Shown here in pieces: positions 1 to 9,906 of a stretch of DNA of 64,000 bases (within the stretch, counting starts at the first letter, position 1; each line of letters opens with the position of its first letter). The stretch comes from Rhodospirillaceae bacterium (GTDB lineage: Bacteria; Pseudomonadota; Alphaproteobacteria; Thalassobaculales; Thalassobaculaceae): NCBI GenBank assembly GCA_018401495.1, contig JAGYJX010000006.1, positions 124,001-188,000 of the forward strand, written 5' to 3'. The notes beneath the pieces were generated by a model. It was given only the letters and a program-made list of their open reading frames with translations, ran no database searches and was not told the origin of the DNA. A program made the translations under genes and the position numbers.

Positions 1-383
1 GTCACCAACCCCCAGAGCCGCTCCAGCAGCACCCCGGAGGTCGCCTTGCCGAGCGTCAGGCCGGCGCGGTTGGCGCCCCAGATCCGCATGGCGTCGCCGC
101 CGACCGGGGCCGGCAGCACCTGGTTGAAGAACAGCCCGACCAGGCTCAGCCGCAGCAGGGTGGCGAGCGGGAGCGGTGCTGCGATGGCGTGCTGCACGAC
201 CCCCCAGCGCGCCGCCGTCGCCGGGATCAGCGTCGCCAGCACCAGGGTCGCGGCGATCGCGCCCGGGATGCCGATGGCGCCCAGCCGATCGCGGACCTCG
301 TTCACGTCGACTTCGGTCGCCAGCCAGCCGAGCAGCCCGAGCGTCACGGCGGCCTTCAGGGCGAGGATCAGGTAGGCCCTCAC
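1..383 (-). CDS. flippase-like integral membrane protein (LPG_synthase_TM / UPF0104 type), 3' part outside window
   Basis: N-terminal 127 residues of a polytopic membrane protein that runs off the left edge. I read it from a GTG start at 381-383, whose last bases overlap the TGA of the guanylyltransferase gene (GTGA). The visible part holds hydrophobic segments (about residues 4-20 and 33-50) and then FFNQVLPAPVGGDAMRIW, the conserved N-x-x-L-P-x-x-x-GGDxxR block of the lysylphosphatidylglycerol-synthase transmembrane family. Members without the synthase domain are thought to move lipids or glycolipids across the inner membrane. Next to hddC/hddA a role in lipid-linked glycan handling is plausible but inferred. 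Confidence 0.72.
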   Translation of the reverse strand, partial: MRAYLILALKAAVTLGLLGWLATEVDVNEVRDRLGAIGIPGAIAATLVLATLIPATAARWGVVQHAIAAPLPLATLLRLSLVGLFFNQVLPAPVGGDAMRIWGANRAGLTLGKATSGVLLERLWGLV

Positions 384-1102
384 GGCGCCGCGACCGTGCC
401 GTCGGCGATCGCGGCCTCCAGCTCGGCGAGGCCGGCGTGGCTGCCGACCTCCCAGAACCGGGTCGCGACCGGGTGGGCGGCGAGGCCGCCGGCCCGGCTC
501 AGCCGGTACAATGGTTCGGCGAGGTCCACCGCCTCGCCGGCCGGAATCTGGTCGGCGACGAATCCACGGGTCAGCGCCAGCATTCCGTAGTCGATGTGGT
601 CGAGGGTCACCTGCGGGTGCCGGCCGCGCTTGTCGTACAGCAGGATGCGGTCGTCGCGGATTGCGACGTTGGAGCCGTCCCAGCGCCCGTCGTTGCGGAA
701 CACCGTCATCAGCGCCGCCGCCCCCGAGGCGGCCAGCGCCGCCATGACCGGACGCAGGTCGATCGGCAGGTAACTGTCGCCGTAGGTGACCAGGAAGCGC
801 TCCGCCAGCAGCCCGGCGTCGAGGGCGACCCGCAGCGGCCCGCCGGTGCCGAGCGGCTCCGGCCCGTCCTCGACATAGTCGACGGCGAGGCCGAGGCGCC
901 GGCCGTCGCCGACGTGGTCGCGGATCCGTTCGCCCAGATGGCCAATCGCGTAGAGGATGCGGGAGGCGCCGCCGGCGCGCAGCAGGGCGAGCTGGCGGTC
1001 GGCGAACGGCCGCCCGGCCACCGGTACCAGGGCCTTCGGCAGGCTGTCGGTCAGCGGCGCCAGCCGGGTCCCTTTGCCGCCGGCCAGGATGACGACTTGC
1101 AT
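380..1102 (-). CDS. hddC: D-glycero-D-manno-heptose 1-phosphate guanylyltransferase-like nucleotidyltransferase
   Basis: Intact 240-residue nucleotidyltransferase (GT-A-like fold). Residues 6-33 carry LAGGKGTRLAPLTDSLPKAL, the NTP-binding signature of the glucose-1-phosphate/HddC family, and YGDSYL near residue 110 supplies the metal-binding aspartate. Length suits HddC (about 230). It lies 4 bases downstream of the heptose kinase gene, so the pair should turn heptose 7-phosphate, after GmhB-type dephosphorylation, into GDP-heptose. Isomerase and phosphatase genes of matching type occur at 41.8-43.0 kb. The related octose enzyme LmbO is of the same family, so the chain length of the sugar cannot be fixed from sequence. 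Other hexose-1-phosphate nucleotidyltransferases are a weaker alternative. Confidence 0.8.
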   Translation of the reverse strand: MQVVILAGGKGTRLAPLTDSLPKALVPVAGRPFADRQLALLRAGGASRILYAIGHLGERIRDHVGDGRRLGLAVDYVEDGPEPLGTGGPLRVALDAGLLAERFLVTYGDSYLPIDLRPVMAALAASGAAALMTVFRNDGRWDGSNVAIRDDRILLYDKRGRHPQVTLDHIDYGMLALTRGFVADQIPAGEAVDLAEPLYRLSRAGGLAAHPVATRFWEVGSHAGLAELEAAIADGTVAAP

Positions 1103-1106
1103 GGCG

Positions 1107-2087
1107 TCAGTCCCGGATCACCACGCGGGCGCCGTCGAAGTCGAAGGCGAAGCGCACTTCGCTCAACCCCTCCGCGGTCATCGCCCGGCGCACCCGGTCG
1201 GGATCGTCGGCGTAGAACATCAGGAAGCCGCCACCGCCGGCGCCCACCAGCTTGCCGCCGATGGCGCCGTGGTTGCGCGCGATCGCGTACAGGGCGTCGA
1301 TGCGCGGGTTTGACATGCCGCCGGAGCGCGCCTGCTTGATGCGCCAGTGCTCGTCCATGATCCGACCGAAGGCCGGGGCGTCGCCGGCTTCCAGCGCGAA
1401 GCGGATGCGGCCGCCGAGATCCTTGATGGCGTGCAGGTTGTCGACCATCGCCGGGTCGTCGGCCTCCAGCCGGGCGCGATGCTCCTTCAACACGTCGTCG
1501 GCGCTGCGCGAGTAGCCGGTGAAGAACAGCAGCAGCCGGCTCTCCAGATCGTGCAGGGTGGCGAGCGGCAGGGCCAGCGGGCTGACGTGGACGTGGCCGT
1601 CGGCGGCGAAGTCGAGACAGGTGATGCCGCCGAACGCCGCGATGTACTGGTCCTGCTTGCCGCCCGAGCCGCCCAGGCGGTCGATCTCGATCTCGCACGC
1701 CTCCTCGGCCAGCGCGTGCGGCGTCACCGGGGCGCGCTTGAAGGCGTAGAGCGCGCGCAGCAGCCCGACCGTGAAGGTCCCGGAGGATCCGAGGCCGGTG
1801 CCGGCCGGGATGTCGGCCATCGACACCAGCTCGATCGCCGGGCCGATGTCGTGGCGGGTCAGCGCCTCGCGGATGATCGGGTGGCGGATCTGGTCGGGCC
1901 GCTCGACCCTTTCCATGTCCGAGTACTTCACGAAGTAGTCCGGGCGGAAGGTGCGGTTGAGCGCGATGTAGACGTAGCGGTCGATCGCCGCCGAGATCAC
2001 GAGCCCGCCGTGCCGCTCGTAGTACCAGGGCAGGTCGGTGCCGCCGCCGCCGATCGAGACGCGCAGCGGAGTCTGGGTGATGATCAT
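1107..2087 (-). CDS. hddA: GHMP-family D-glycero-D-manno-heptose 7-phosphate kinase
   Basis: Intact 326-residue GHMP kinase. The start is the ATG at 2087, chosen because GAGGAG lies six bases upstream; a start further upstream would add an unsupported arginine-rich tail. The N-terminus TPLRVSIGGGGTDLPWYY and the phosphate-binding motif PAGTGLGSSG (residues 94-103) are typical of HddA and fucokinase-type GHMP kinases, and the C-terminal GKLVGAGGGGF motif is present. HddA phosphorylates C1 of heptose 7-phosphate to the alpha-1,7-bisphosphate on the GDP-heptose route. It is transcribed with hddC. The lincosamide kinase LmbP belongs to the same family, so an octose 8-phosphate substrate is possible. 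Confidence 0.85.
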   Translation of the reverse strand: MIITQTPLRVSIGGGGTDLPWYYERHGGLVISAAIDRYVYIALNRTFRPDYFVKYSDMERVERPDQIRHPIIREALTRHDIGPAIELVSMADIPAGTGLGSSGTFTVGLLRALYAFKRAPVTPHALAEEACEIEIDRLGGSGGKQDQYIAAFGGITCLDFAADGHVHVSPLALPLATLHDLESRLLLFFTGYSRSADDVLKEHRARLEADDPAMVDNLHAIKDLGGRIRFALEAGDAPAFGRIMDEHWRIKQARSGGMSNPRIDALYAIARNHGAIGGKLVGAGGGGFLMFYADDPDRVRRAMTAEGLSEVRFAFDFDGARVVIRD

Positions 2088-2208
2088 GAACGCTCCTCGG
2101 CCGCCGGGTCGGCCGCGCTCGCGCGGCATCCGGTTGAACCGCTGCCCGTCATCGGCGACAACCTCGACGCCTCGTCAATCGTCCTGGAACGTGCCGGCCG
2201 TGTTGTGT

Positions 2209-3672
2209 ATGTCCCTGCCCAAGCACCCGACGACCGCAGAGTTCCTCGGCGGGCAGTGCCCGCCCTCGTCGTGCTGCTGGCGCGGATGCCGCTGGTGCTG
2301 GCCGAGCCGGCGCTGTGGCCCGACGACCTCAACTATCTGATCCATGTCTGCGAGAACCCGGGCCGGCCGGTCTGGCACTACGTCAACCTGGCCGGCGTCG
2401 AGGGGCTACGTGTCGCTGCTGCCGATGCTGGAGGCATGGGCCTGGGTGAACCTGGTGCCGTCGCCGGTCTGGACGCCCTATCTGTTCGTCGGCTCCAGCC
2501 TGGTGCTCTGCGCACTGGCCCAGGCGCTGCCGCTCACCCGATGTCGCAGGCCGTGTTGCCGACCGCGCTGCAGCGCCGGCTGGCCTGCCTGCCGCTTATC
2601 CTGCTGCCGGTATCGAGCGTCGGCCAGGCGACGGCGGTGGCGATCCAGCACGTCACCTTCCTGATGATCGCGGCCTGGCTGGTGGTGGTGCACGCCGGGC
2701 CGAACCCATGGACCGAGCGGCTGTCCCGGACCGGCGTCGCGGCGCTGCTGGCGACGCTGCTCCTGGCGATGTGGTCGGCACCGACGGCGTTCGCGCTGTG
2801 CCTGCCGGCGCTCGCAGGCCTCGCCTGGGCATGGCGGGACGGCCGGCTGCGCTCGCGGGTCCTGCCTGGTCCTGGTGGCGGCGATCCCATCGGCCATTGG
2901 CTTCCTGTTGCTCGGCGCGGTCCCCGGTGCGTCGTTCCTGCATAACGGTGTCATCCAGCCGCTGCTCGTGGACGAGGTGCGTGCCGGCCTGCTCGGTGCC
3001 GTGGACTTGGCCCGGCTGACCGTCGCCTTTACCTTCGACGCCGTCGGCTTCGACCTGGCCTTCGGCCCGGAGGCCAAGCTGTTTCCTGGGGCGCGCCGTA
3101 TCGGGGCTACGCCGTGGTCTGGCTGGGCGGCGCCCCGGTGATCGGCGGCTTCGCGGTCACGCTGTGGCGTTACAGCACGATCGGCGACGCTGGGCCGGCT
3201 GGCGATGGCGGCGACCGCTGTCCTGCTGGTGGCTGCCAACCTGGCGGAGCGCGCTGGGAGCCCGACAACCCGCTGGCGATCGAGGGATTCCGGTATTGGC
3301 GCTGGCGGTATTTCACGGTCTCGCAATGGCTGCCTGGCGGCGTTGCTCGCGGTGCCGCTGGCCGGCTTGCTGGCCGGGCGCCGGCGTTGGCTGGGCGGTA
3401 CGGCTGTGGCCGTCTGGCTGGTCGCGCTGAACCTGACAACCAGCCAAAGTACAGCGAGTTCTTTAAGCACGAGATCGCGGAACGCGATCCTCGTCACCTA
3501 TGACCAGATCCAGGGCGGCGAGATTGCCGCGCGCGCCGCTGACACCGCCGCTGCGATGCGGTCGCTGGCCGAAACCGAAGCCGCGCTCGCGCCCGGCGAG
3601 GTCCGGCGGATACCGTCTTCGGCGGCTGGGTCACCGGATCTCGGTGCGTGGCCGAGACTGGAGGGGCGCTGA
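2209..3672 (+). pseudogene. polytopic membrane protein of unknown function, multiply frameshifted
   Basis: A gene for a protein of roughly 480 residues, divergent from hddA. It begins at ATG 2209 (MSLPKHPTTAEFLGGQ), and the reading frame then changes near 2257, 2405, 2550, 2872, 3110 and 3200. Joining the frames gives an aromatic loop (PALWPDDLNYLIHVCENPG) followed by strings of hydrophobic segments such as LACLPLILLPVSSVGQ, VAALLATLLLAMWSAPTAF and FLLLGAVPGASFLHNG. This layout resembles GT39/GT87-type lipid-linked glycosyltransferases or polymerases, but I see no diagnostic motif and do not assign a function. The hydrophobic pattern continues smoothly across the breaks, which points to base-calling errors. 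Confidence 0.5.
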
Positions 3673-3746
3673 ACCCGCTTGCGATGCGTCATCTCTGACC
3701 GTAGAGAGACCCGCTGTACCGGATCGGCAGCGTTCGGAGGTATTCC

Positions 3747-4615
3747 ATGGTGCGCGACCCGATAGAGGAACGGCGCAAGCTCGCCTCGTTGCCGACCTTC
3801 TTCGTCGGCGGACTGCCGCGTTCAGGACCACCTGGTGCAGCAGCCGCTGAACGCGCACCCACAGGTCGTCTGTCTCGGGGAATCGCATTTTTTCAATGAC
3901 CTGGTGCCCAGCCTCCTGCGCACCGTCGCTGGTTACGGCGAGCGCCGGGCCGAAAGTCGGGACACCTGGGCGCCGACGGTCCGCGGGCCGGACGAGGGGC
4001 ATCGCTGGGCCCGATGCTGAATGCCGCGTTCATTGCCCTGGTGCAGGCGAACCTGATAACCGCCCGGTGGCGCCGCTGGTCGCCATCGGCGAAAAGACCC
4101 GGACAATCTGGATGCGGACTCGGGCGGATGTGGTCGATCATGCCGGACGCCCGGTTCGTTAACGTGATCCGCGACGGACGCGACGGCGCGGTCTCGGCGT
4201 TCATCCGGTTTCGCTCGAAGCTGGCGCCGGAGATGACGCAGCTGGATTACGCGCGTGCCTACGCGGAAGGCTGGTCGAAGCGGATCCGCGATGCCCGAAG
4301 GATTGCCGCCGGCAAGCCCTATATCGAAGTCCGCTACGAGGCGCTGCACGCCGATCCTCTGGGTGAAGCGGGGCGGCTCTTCGGGTTCCTTGGTGCGGAG
4401 GCCGGGCCGGAGATGGTTGGCGCTGCGCTGTCCGCGGCCAGCTTCGAGGTGCTGTCCGGGGGGCGTCGGCGGGGCAGCAGGATGCCGCGTCGCACTACCG
4501 GCGCGGCGAGGTCGGTGGCTGGGCCGATGCCCTCACCGCCGACGAGATCCGGGCGTTCGAGCTGATTGCCGGACCGATGATGGACGAACTCGGCTACGCC
4601 CGGGCGACCTCGTAG
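3747..4615 (+). pseudogene. PAPS-dependent sulfotransferase family protein, frameshifted
   Basis: Starts at ATG 3747 behind GGAGG. The N-terminus FFVGGLPRSG followed, after two missing bases near 3825-3835, by TTW-QQ is the 5'-phosphosulfate-binding loop of sulfotransferases. FVNVIRDGRDGAVSAF (near 4156-4203) is the 3'-phosphate-binding motif, and a helix with WSKRIRDARR follows. The C-terminus reads FELIAGPMMDELGYARATS and stops at TAG 4613-4615. About 290 residues when repaired, normal for the Sulfotransfer_3 type. Frame changes occur near 3827, 3960, 4070 and 4470. It probably sulfates a sugar in the locus product or acts on a protein; the acceptor is not visible. It ends convergently with the next minus-strand gene, overlapping by about 22 bases. 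Confidence 0.7.
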
Positions 4616-5747
4616 GCCGCCGTGCCGTCCGCCGGGCGATCGGCCAGCGCGCAGCGTATCCTTGCCTCGGCGACGCTGGCGGCCCGCTGCCAGAGAATTC
4701 GCGCTGACGTCCTCGAGCCGGCCAGCCCGCGCTCGCGCGACGAATCACGCTGCTCGTAGACCTGTCGCATCAGAAACTTCAAATGGTCCCAGTCCGGCTC
4801 GGCCCATAGGCCGAGGTCGCCGTCGGTCCGGCTCGAAGAACGGTTCATCGACGGCGACCAGTCGATGGTCTATCCGCCAGGCGTGCGCGCCGATGAACTC
4901 GGTCGGGCCACTGTAGCCGGTGACGATGGCCGGCAGGCCGCAGGCCATCGCTCCGATCACCGGCAAACCCCAGCCTTCTGCCCGGCTTGGCGCCACGAAG
5001 GCGTCGCAGGCGGTGTAGATCCCGGCGAAGGTCTGGTGTGCCTTCACCGGGGCACGATTTTCAGCCGATCCGGCCGGCGCAGCCGCAGCGCCCGCAGTTC
5101 GGACCCGAGGTCGAGGTCGGCACGACCGGCATAGAGGCCGGCCAGCACGAGCAGCGCGTCGTCGCGATCGCCGAACTCGCTGTCGAAGGCCTGCACCAGT
5201 TCGGCCATGCCCTTGCGCCGCTCCCAGCGGCCGACGGCCAGAATTTGAACGGTGCCGCAGGGAACGCACCGGTGGGTGGAACTCCGGGGTGGAACGCGCC
5301 GGGTCGACACCCTCCGGCACCACGTCGATGCGGGCGGGGTCGAAGCCGTTGGCGGCGAACACCCGTCGCCCCCAGGCGGAAGCGGTCCAGATCCGGTCGG
5401 CGGCGCCAGCGGCGCCATCCAGGCATCGGGCAACTTTGTCACGATTCCCAGACGGTGTTAGGCGATCCGCGTTCCGCTGGCGCCATCCAGCACCGCCATC
5501 AGGCTGCCGTACATCAGCGCGACGGTGGCCGCCGGACGGTCGGCGATCAGCCGCGCCACTGGCCCTGCCTTTGTCCTCGGCCACCGAGCCCCGACTTCAC
5601 GTGGATCGGCGCCGCCACCACGGGCAGCCGGCGGGACAGCGCGTCGAACAGGCCGCGGGTGCGGACGTTGTAGCCGTAGCGGCCGTCCACAGAACCCCAG
5701 CCGATCGCATGGACGAGCGCGTTTCCGCATGGCGCCGGTCCGTTCAC
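4594..5747 (-). pseudogene. GT4-family glycosyltransferase, frameshifted
   Basis: Repaired length is about 380 residues. GTG start at 5747-5745 overlaps the stop of the upstream oxygenase gene. N-terminal HAIGWGSVDGRYGYNVRTRG is typical of GT4 enzymes found in TPR/sulfotransferase clusters. The C-terminal GT-B domain is clear: ANGFDPARIDVVPEGVDP, ILAVGRWERRKGMAELVQAF, then AFVAPSRAEGWGLPVIGAMA with the E-x7-E type nucleotide-sugar site (EGWGLPVIGAMACG) and GYSGPTEFI. Frame changes lie near 5560, 5450, 5270, 5050 and 4835. It presumably adds one sugar residue to a polysaccharide or glycoprotein at the cytoplasmic face; donor unknown. Confidence 0.7.
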
Positions 5748-6394
5748 CCGTCGGGATGGAGCGCGGCGATCGGCCCGAGATTGAAGCGCGATGGAGACCC
5801 GGGGGTCGCGCCGCGATAGGGTGCACGTAGTGCAGCAGCCAGCCGGGGAACATCAGCAGCATGCCCGGTTCGGGATCGATGATCAGGGGGCGGTTAAATG
5901 CATGGGTTGGCAGCGGTCCGCCGTGTGGGCCAGGCCGCGGGTCGACGAATTCGATGAGGCCATCGCGGCTGCCTCGGGGGCGGGATCGCCGACGCCGGCG
6001 TAGTACACACCGGAATACAGGGCCGGTGCGTGATTGTGGACGGCGTTGTAGGATCCGGCACGGGCCACGTTGGCCCACGCGGTGATCCGCAGCGTCTGGT
6101 CGTTCACCGGCGCCTTGTTCATGGTCAGTGCCAGCATCTTGCGCACGCAGGCGGAGATGCGTTTGCGCAGCTCGGACGGCTGGATCCTCCGCGCTTCGAG
6201 AATCGGATGCTGAATGCCAGCCGCCGACATTGCTCATCCCGAGGGTCGGTTCATTCCGCCTGCGGCCGGCAATGTCCCAGCAGCCGCTGTTCCAGGGCGC
6301 TGCCGCCGTAACGCTTGACCAGGAGCGGCGTCGGAAAGGCAGAATGCAGCCCATCCGCGAGATTCGTGCCGCGTGGCTGGTCGGCTTCGGTCAC
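5744..6394 (-). pseudogene. 2OG-Fe(II) oxygenase of the TIGR02466 type, frameshifted
   Basis: The start is GTG at 6394-6392, overlapping the TGA of the cytidylyltransferase gene; the first residues read VTEADQPRGTNLADGLHSAF then PTPLLVKRYGG. Further motifs are SNVGGWHS, AWANVARAGSYNAVHNHAP (metal-binding HxH region), YSGVYYAG, MLLMFPGWLLHYVHPY with the distal histidine and, in another frame, RVSIAFNLGPIAALHPDG then TGA at 5746-5744. These match the roughly 200-residue TIGR02466 oxygenases. Frame changes near 6270, 6200, 5960 and 5810. The family hydroxylates unknown substrates and often sits among TPR and glycosyltransferase genes. A tailoring hydroxylation of a sugar or protein is the natural inference. 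Confidence 0.7.
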
Positions 6395-7119
6395 TCGCCG
6401 CGCTCCCGGAACCACTCCAGCGCCTTCTCCGCCAGATAGAAGTCGAAGGCGTCGTGGATGTCGATGCCGGAGGCGGTGTCGTCGACCTCGATGATCTCGG
6501 CGTGGTCCCCGGTGCGGCGGCCCTGGCGGATCAGGTCGGCGCGCAATGCCGAGGCGATGCCGGTGTCCTCGCGGAACAGCGGCGTGCAGGTCTGCCGCGG
6601 CCCGTAGACCGCCATCCAGTCGAACACCCGCTTCCAGCTGCCATCCTCAGCCTTATACCAGAAGTTCTTATGGGTCTTGTTGGCGGCGAAGGCGCAGTCG
6701 ATCTCCGGCCGGGTCTTCAGAATGTTCACCGCGCGTGCGATCCACTCGGGATCGCGGGAAGATTGTCGGTCGGCTGCAGGAACACGACGATCCCGGAACG
6801 GGCCGTCGATCGCCTCGGCGCGCTCCAGGGCGTCCTTCAGGACTGGTTCCGTCGGGGTCAGGTCCTCGGCAAGGCCGGGATCGCGCATGAACGGCGTCCA
6901 CGCACCCGCGGCCTCGGCGGCGGCGCGGATCGCTTCGTCGTCGGTGGTGACCAGCACGCACGGTCGCAGACACCCGAGGCGATGGCGTGATGCACCGAGT
7001 GGGCGATCGGCGGTTTACCGCCATCGGCCGCACATTCTGCCCGGCAGGCCCTTGGAGCCGCCGCGGGCCGGGAGGATGGCGATCACCCGGTCCGCCGCAC
7101 CGCGACTCTCGCTCGTCAT
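6391..7119 (-). pseudogene. neuA: acylneuraminate (sialic/legionaminic-type) cytidylyltransferase, frameshifted
   Basis: ATG at 7119-7117 (ATGA overlap with the upstream gene's stop). Residues about 11-30 read RVIAILPARGGSKGLPGKNV, the CTP-binding signature of CMP-NeuAc/CMP-legionaminate synthetases. LVTTDDEAIRAAAEAAGA and the acidic C-terminal EVDDTASGIDIHDAFDFYLAEKAL fit the family. Repaired length is about 240 residues. Frame changes near 7030, 6960 and 6770. It would activate a nonulosonic or similar 2-keto-3-deoxy sugar acid with CMP. No NeuB or NeuC homologue is visible in the window, so the acid is made elsewhere or comes from the DAHP-synthase-like gene at 9.9-10.8 kb. Confidence 0.72.
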
Positions 7120-7785
7120 GCGCTTGCTTCCTCCAGTTGCGGCAGGCGGTCGGCCAAAGCCTCGGCGACCGCAAAGCCGGTGTCGTCGCGCACATCGACC
7201 AGCGCCCAGGTCTGGTCGACGACTTCGGAAGCCGACGGCGTCGCGCCGCGAGGCGGCGGCCGGCCGCCAGGGAGAGCCGGCCGGGCAGCGAGCGCCAGCC
7301 CGACCATCTCCTGGAAATACTCGCCGTCACGGGCGTCGCCGCCCTCCGACAGCGCAGGATCTCGCCGTCCACCGTGCGCCGCCACAGATTGGCGGTGAAC
7401 CGGCGCACGCAGACCACGCTGTCGAGATGATCGCGCGCCGCCAGATTGTCGGCGGTACAGTCGGACCGACCCTGGGACGGAACGGATGCGTCGGCTCCAG
7501 CACCACCACGATCTCGGCGTCGCTGGCTTGGACGACCTCGGGCCAGTGCCGCGACATAGCCTCGCGGTCCGCCGGTGCGAGCGCACATGGCTCGCCGAAG
7601 CCGTCGACCATGACGCGGATCGCCTCATCGTCGGTGGTGACGACGACGGTCGAGTCCGGCAGGTCGGCGACGGCGGATCGAGGGTGCGCTCCAGGCTGGA
7701 GCGGCCGCGGATCGGCGCCGTCAGCCGCGGCGTGCTGCGGTGGGCCGCGGACAACACCGGAATGACCACCAGCGGCGGCGCTCAC
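7116..7785 (-). pseudogene. second cytidylyltransferase-like protein (NeuA/KdsB superfamily), frameshifted
   Basis: GTG at 7785-7783 overlaps the GT2 stop. The repaired protein (about 220 residues) has MVIPVLSAAHRSTPRLTAPI in place of the usual GGS loop, then LADLPDSTVVVTTDDEAIRV, EIVVVLEPTHPFRP, DNLAARDHLDSVVCVRRFT and NLWRRTVDGEILR, which parallel the order of motifs in acylneuraminate cytidylyltransferases. It ends VVDQTWALVDVRDDTGFAVAEALADRL. Frame changes near 7770, 7670, 7480 and 7340. The R-G-G-S-K loop is not recognisable, so it may act on another sugar or be a degenerate partner of the adjacent neuA-like enzyme. The superfamily is fairly sure; activity is not. Confidence 0.5.
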
Positions 7786-8472
7786 AGCAGGCTCCGGTGC
7801 GGATGATCTCTGATGACCTCGGCGACCGCTTGGCGCGGCACGCCTCGTCGCGGCCCTGGTGGATGCCGTGCTGGTGGTAGGCCCGCATGCCGGGCTCGTA
7901 GACGATGCTCGTAAACCGGCGGCGATCATGCGCTTGTCCCCACTCGCGATCCCGGATCGCCGCGGATCTTCTCGTCGAATGGCTGGTCGCGCCAGACCGA
8001 CTTGCGGGATGGCCGAGTTCGCGTTGTGGAAGAAATAGTCGACACGCTGCCGTACCCGTTCGTCGCGGAACGTGGTCCACAAGTCGCGGCGGTCGATGGC
8101 GCTGGTGTCGGGCAGCGGCTCCTGGCGGCCGTAGATGCCGCAGGTCGCTGCGTCGCCCTCGGGGCCGAGATGGGCGAAGGCGTAGTCGGCCCACAACTCG
8201 TCCACCGGCACGCAATGCGACGACAGCAGCGCCACCACCTCGCGCCGCGCCGCCTCGATGCCGATGTTCAGCGCCCGGCCGTAGGAAAACTCCTCGCGGG
8301 CGATGTTGGTCAGGGTGGCGCCGAAGGCGGCCGCGACCTCCACCGTGCCGTCCGTCGAATCGTTGTCGACCAGCACCACATCGATGTCGGCAGCCGCTGT
8401 CGCCGGATCGCGGTCAGGCAGCGGCCGGATCCAGGCGCGCTCGCTCTTGGCGCGCAGCACGACACTGATCAT
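7782..8472 (-). pseudogene. GT2-family glycosyltransferase, frameshifted
   Basis: ATG at 8472 behind a GGAGG in the 50-base spacer. The N-terminus MISVVLRAKSERAWI, then DIDVVLVDNDSTDGTVEVAA and SYGRALNIGIEAARREVVAL are standard GT-A features of inverting family 2 enzymes, with SSHCVPVDELW supplying the region after the expected DxD position. FFHNANSAI precedes the acceptor region. Repaired length is about 230 residues. Frame changes near 8400, 8010 and 7900. One glycosidic linkage of the locus product is its likely job. Last residues HPHRSLL stop at 7784-7782, coupled to the next gene. Confidence 0.7.
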
Positions 8473-8521
8473 CCCTAGCCTCCTCGAGTGGCCGGCGGAA
8501 CTCCCACGGGACCCTCCGAGA

Positions 8522-8980
8522 TCATCCCGAAATCGATGGCCGCACCTCCGCCAGCGCATACAGCGCCCGCCGTCCCAGCATGTCGCTAGCAGCGTGGTCG
8601 GCACCGGAGCCCGGTGCCGCCGTGCACCCCGGCCCAGGGTCGGCCGCGCTGAGGGTCGCGTTCCCGCGGCGACGGCGCGGGGCCGCCACGAGGCGTGCGG
8701 CGGCCACGGCGCAGCAGGTCGAGGCGGGCCACCGCCGACGGCTTGAAACAGCAGGTCGCCCGGTAGCGACAGCCGGCGCAGCCGGTCGAAGGCGTCGAGG
8801 TCGGTGCACAGGAACGCCGCCCGCACACCGGCGGCCAGCATCGGCGGGACGCCGAGATGGTCGGCGGGAGCTGACGACGTGATAGCGGGCGGCCAGCGCG
8901 TGCAGCGGCTCGGCGGTGGTCCCGTCGACGGCTTCCACGGTCAGTCCGGGCGCGTCGGCCGTAAGCAGGATGCGGCGCAT
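8522..8980 (-). pseudogene. unrecognised protein of about 150 residues, frameshifted
   Basis: I do not recognise this gene. It starts with ATG 8980 (MRRILLTADAPGLTVEAVDG), continues EPLHALAARYHVVSS and, after a frame change near 8870, GVPPMLAAGVRAAFLCTDLDAF, DRLRRLSLPGDLLFQAVGG. It ends LGRRALYALAEVRPSISG at TGA 8524-8522. Codon use is like the neighbours. It sits between an AroE-like gene and a GT2 gene in a tight minus-strand operon, so it may belong to the same sugar-acid or cyclitol pathway. No membrane segment or signal peptide is visible. Confidence 0.4.
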
Positions 8981-9007
8981 GGTTCGCGGTTCGCTGGCGC
9001 GGCCCAG

Positions 9008-9904
9008 TCAGCGCACCGCATCGCCGCACGCACGGCGTCCCCTGCCGGGCAGCGCCCGGCACCGCCTTGCCGAAGGCGATCACCGCCTGGTCGAGGTTCA
9101 TGCCGAGGCCGTTGCGGGTCTGCGAGGCCCGCGCGCGGCGCGCCAGCGGCGAGCAGCGGGTCACGTCGGGCTGATAGATCGCGTCGTAGACCGCCGCCGA
9201 ACGCCGGCAGCACCGCCAGGTCGCGCCTCGCAACCGGCGAGCCGGCCGGCCCGTCCCGGTGGCCGATGCTGGTGGCATTGACCAGCAGGTCGATCTTGCT
9301 GAGCACGTCGGCGCCCACCGGCCAGTCGGCGACCATGCGCCGAGCCGCGCGGCGACCGCGTCGGCGCGGTGGCCCGGGTGCGGTTGGCGACGGTCAGCTC
9401 GGTCACCCGGCCGGCCAGGAAGGCGGCCACCGAGAGCCCGGCACCGCCGAGGCCTGAGCACCAGGGCACGGCGGGTCTGCAGGGCATGGCCGCCGCCCAC
9501 CAGCTCCCTCGATCTGCGACAGCGCGCCGCACCGTCGGTGTTGGCGCCGACCAGCTCGCCGTTCTCTCGGTAGATGGCGTTGACCGCACCGATGCTGCGC
9601 GGCCTCGGGCTCGACGCCGGTCGAGCAGACCGGGCCAGCGCCTCGCTTGTGCGGCACCGCCACGGCACCGCCGACGAAGCGCGGTTATCGGCCTTGAGGG
9701 CCGACGACCGCGGCCGGTATCCGGCGGCGGTCACGTCCATCGGGTGCATCACGGCGTCGATGCCGGCGGCCCTGAAGGCGGCGTTCCACAGCAGCGGCGA
9801 GCGCGCGCCCTTCGACGGGCGCGGCGCCCAGGATCGCGCGTAGCGGCCGGTCGCGATGCTGACCGATTGCCGATCGGCCCGGCGAAGGCGGCGGCGCCGG
9901 CCAT
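9008..9904 (-). pseudogene. shikimate 5-dehydrogenase (AroE)-like oxidoreductase, frameshifted
   Basis: ATG 9904, three bases after the DAHP synthase stop. N-terminal AFAGPIGNRSASRP, LWNAAFRAAGIDAVMHPMDV, then AVPHKR match the substrate-binding domain of AroE, whose catalytic lysine lies in the V-P-x-K motif. IGAVNAIYRENGELVGANTD is the conserved N-T-D region, and LGLGGAGLSVAAFLAG is the Rossmann loop. LVNATSIGH and NGLGMNLDQAVIAFGKAVPG follow. Repaired length is about 280. Frame changes near 9830, 9690, 9590, 9480, 9390, 9200 and 9050. The end is uncertain; TGA 9010-9008 is my best estimate. Beside a DAHP synthase it could form a specialised shikimate-like branch rather than housekeeping aroE. 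Confidence 0.65.
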
Positions 9905-9906
9905 GG

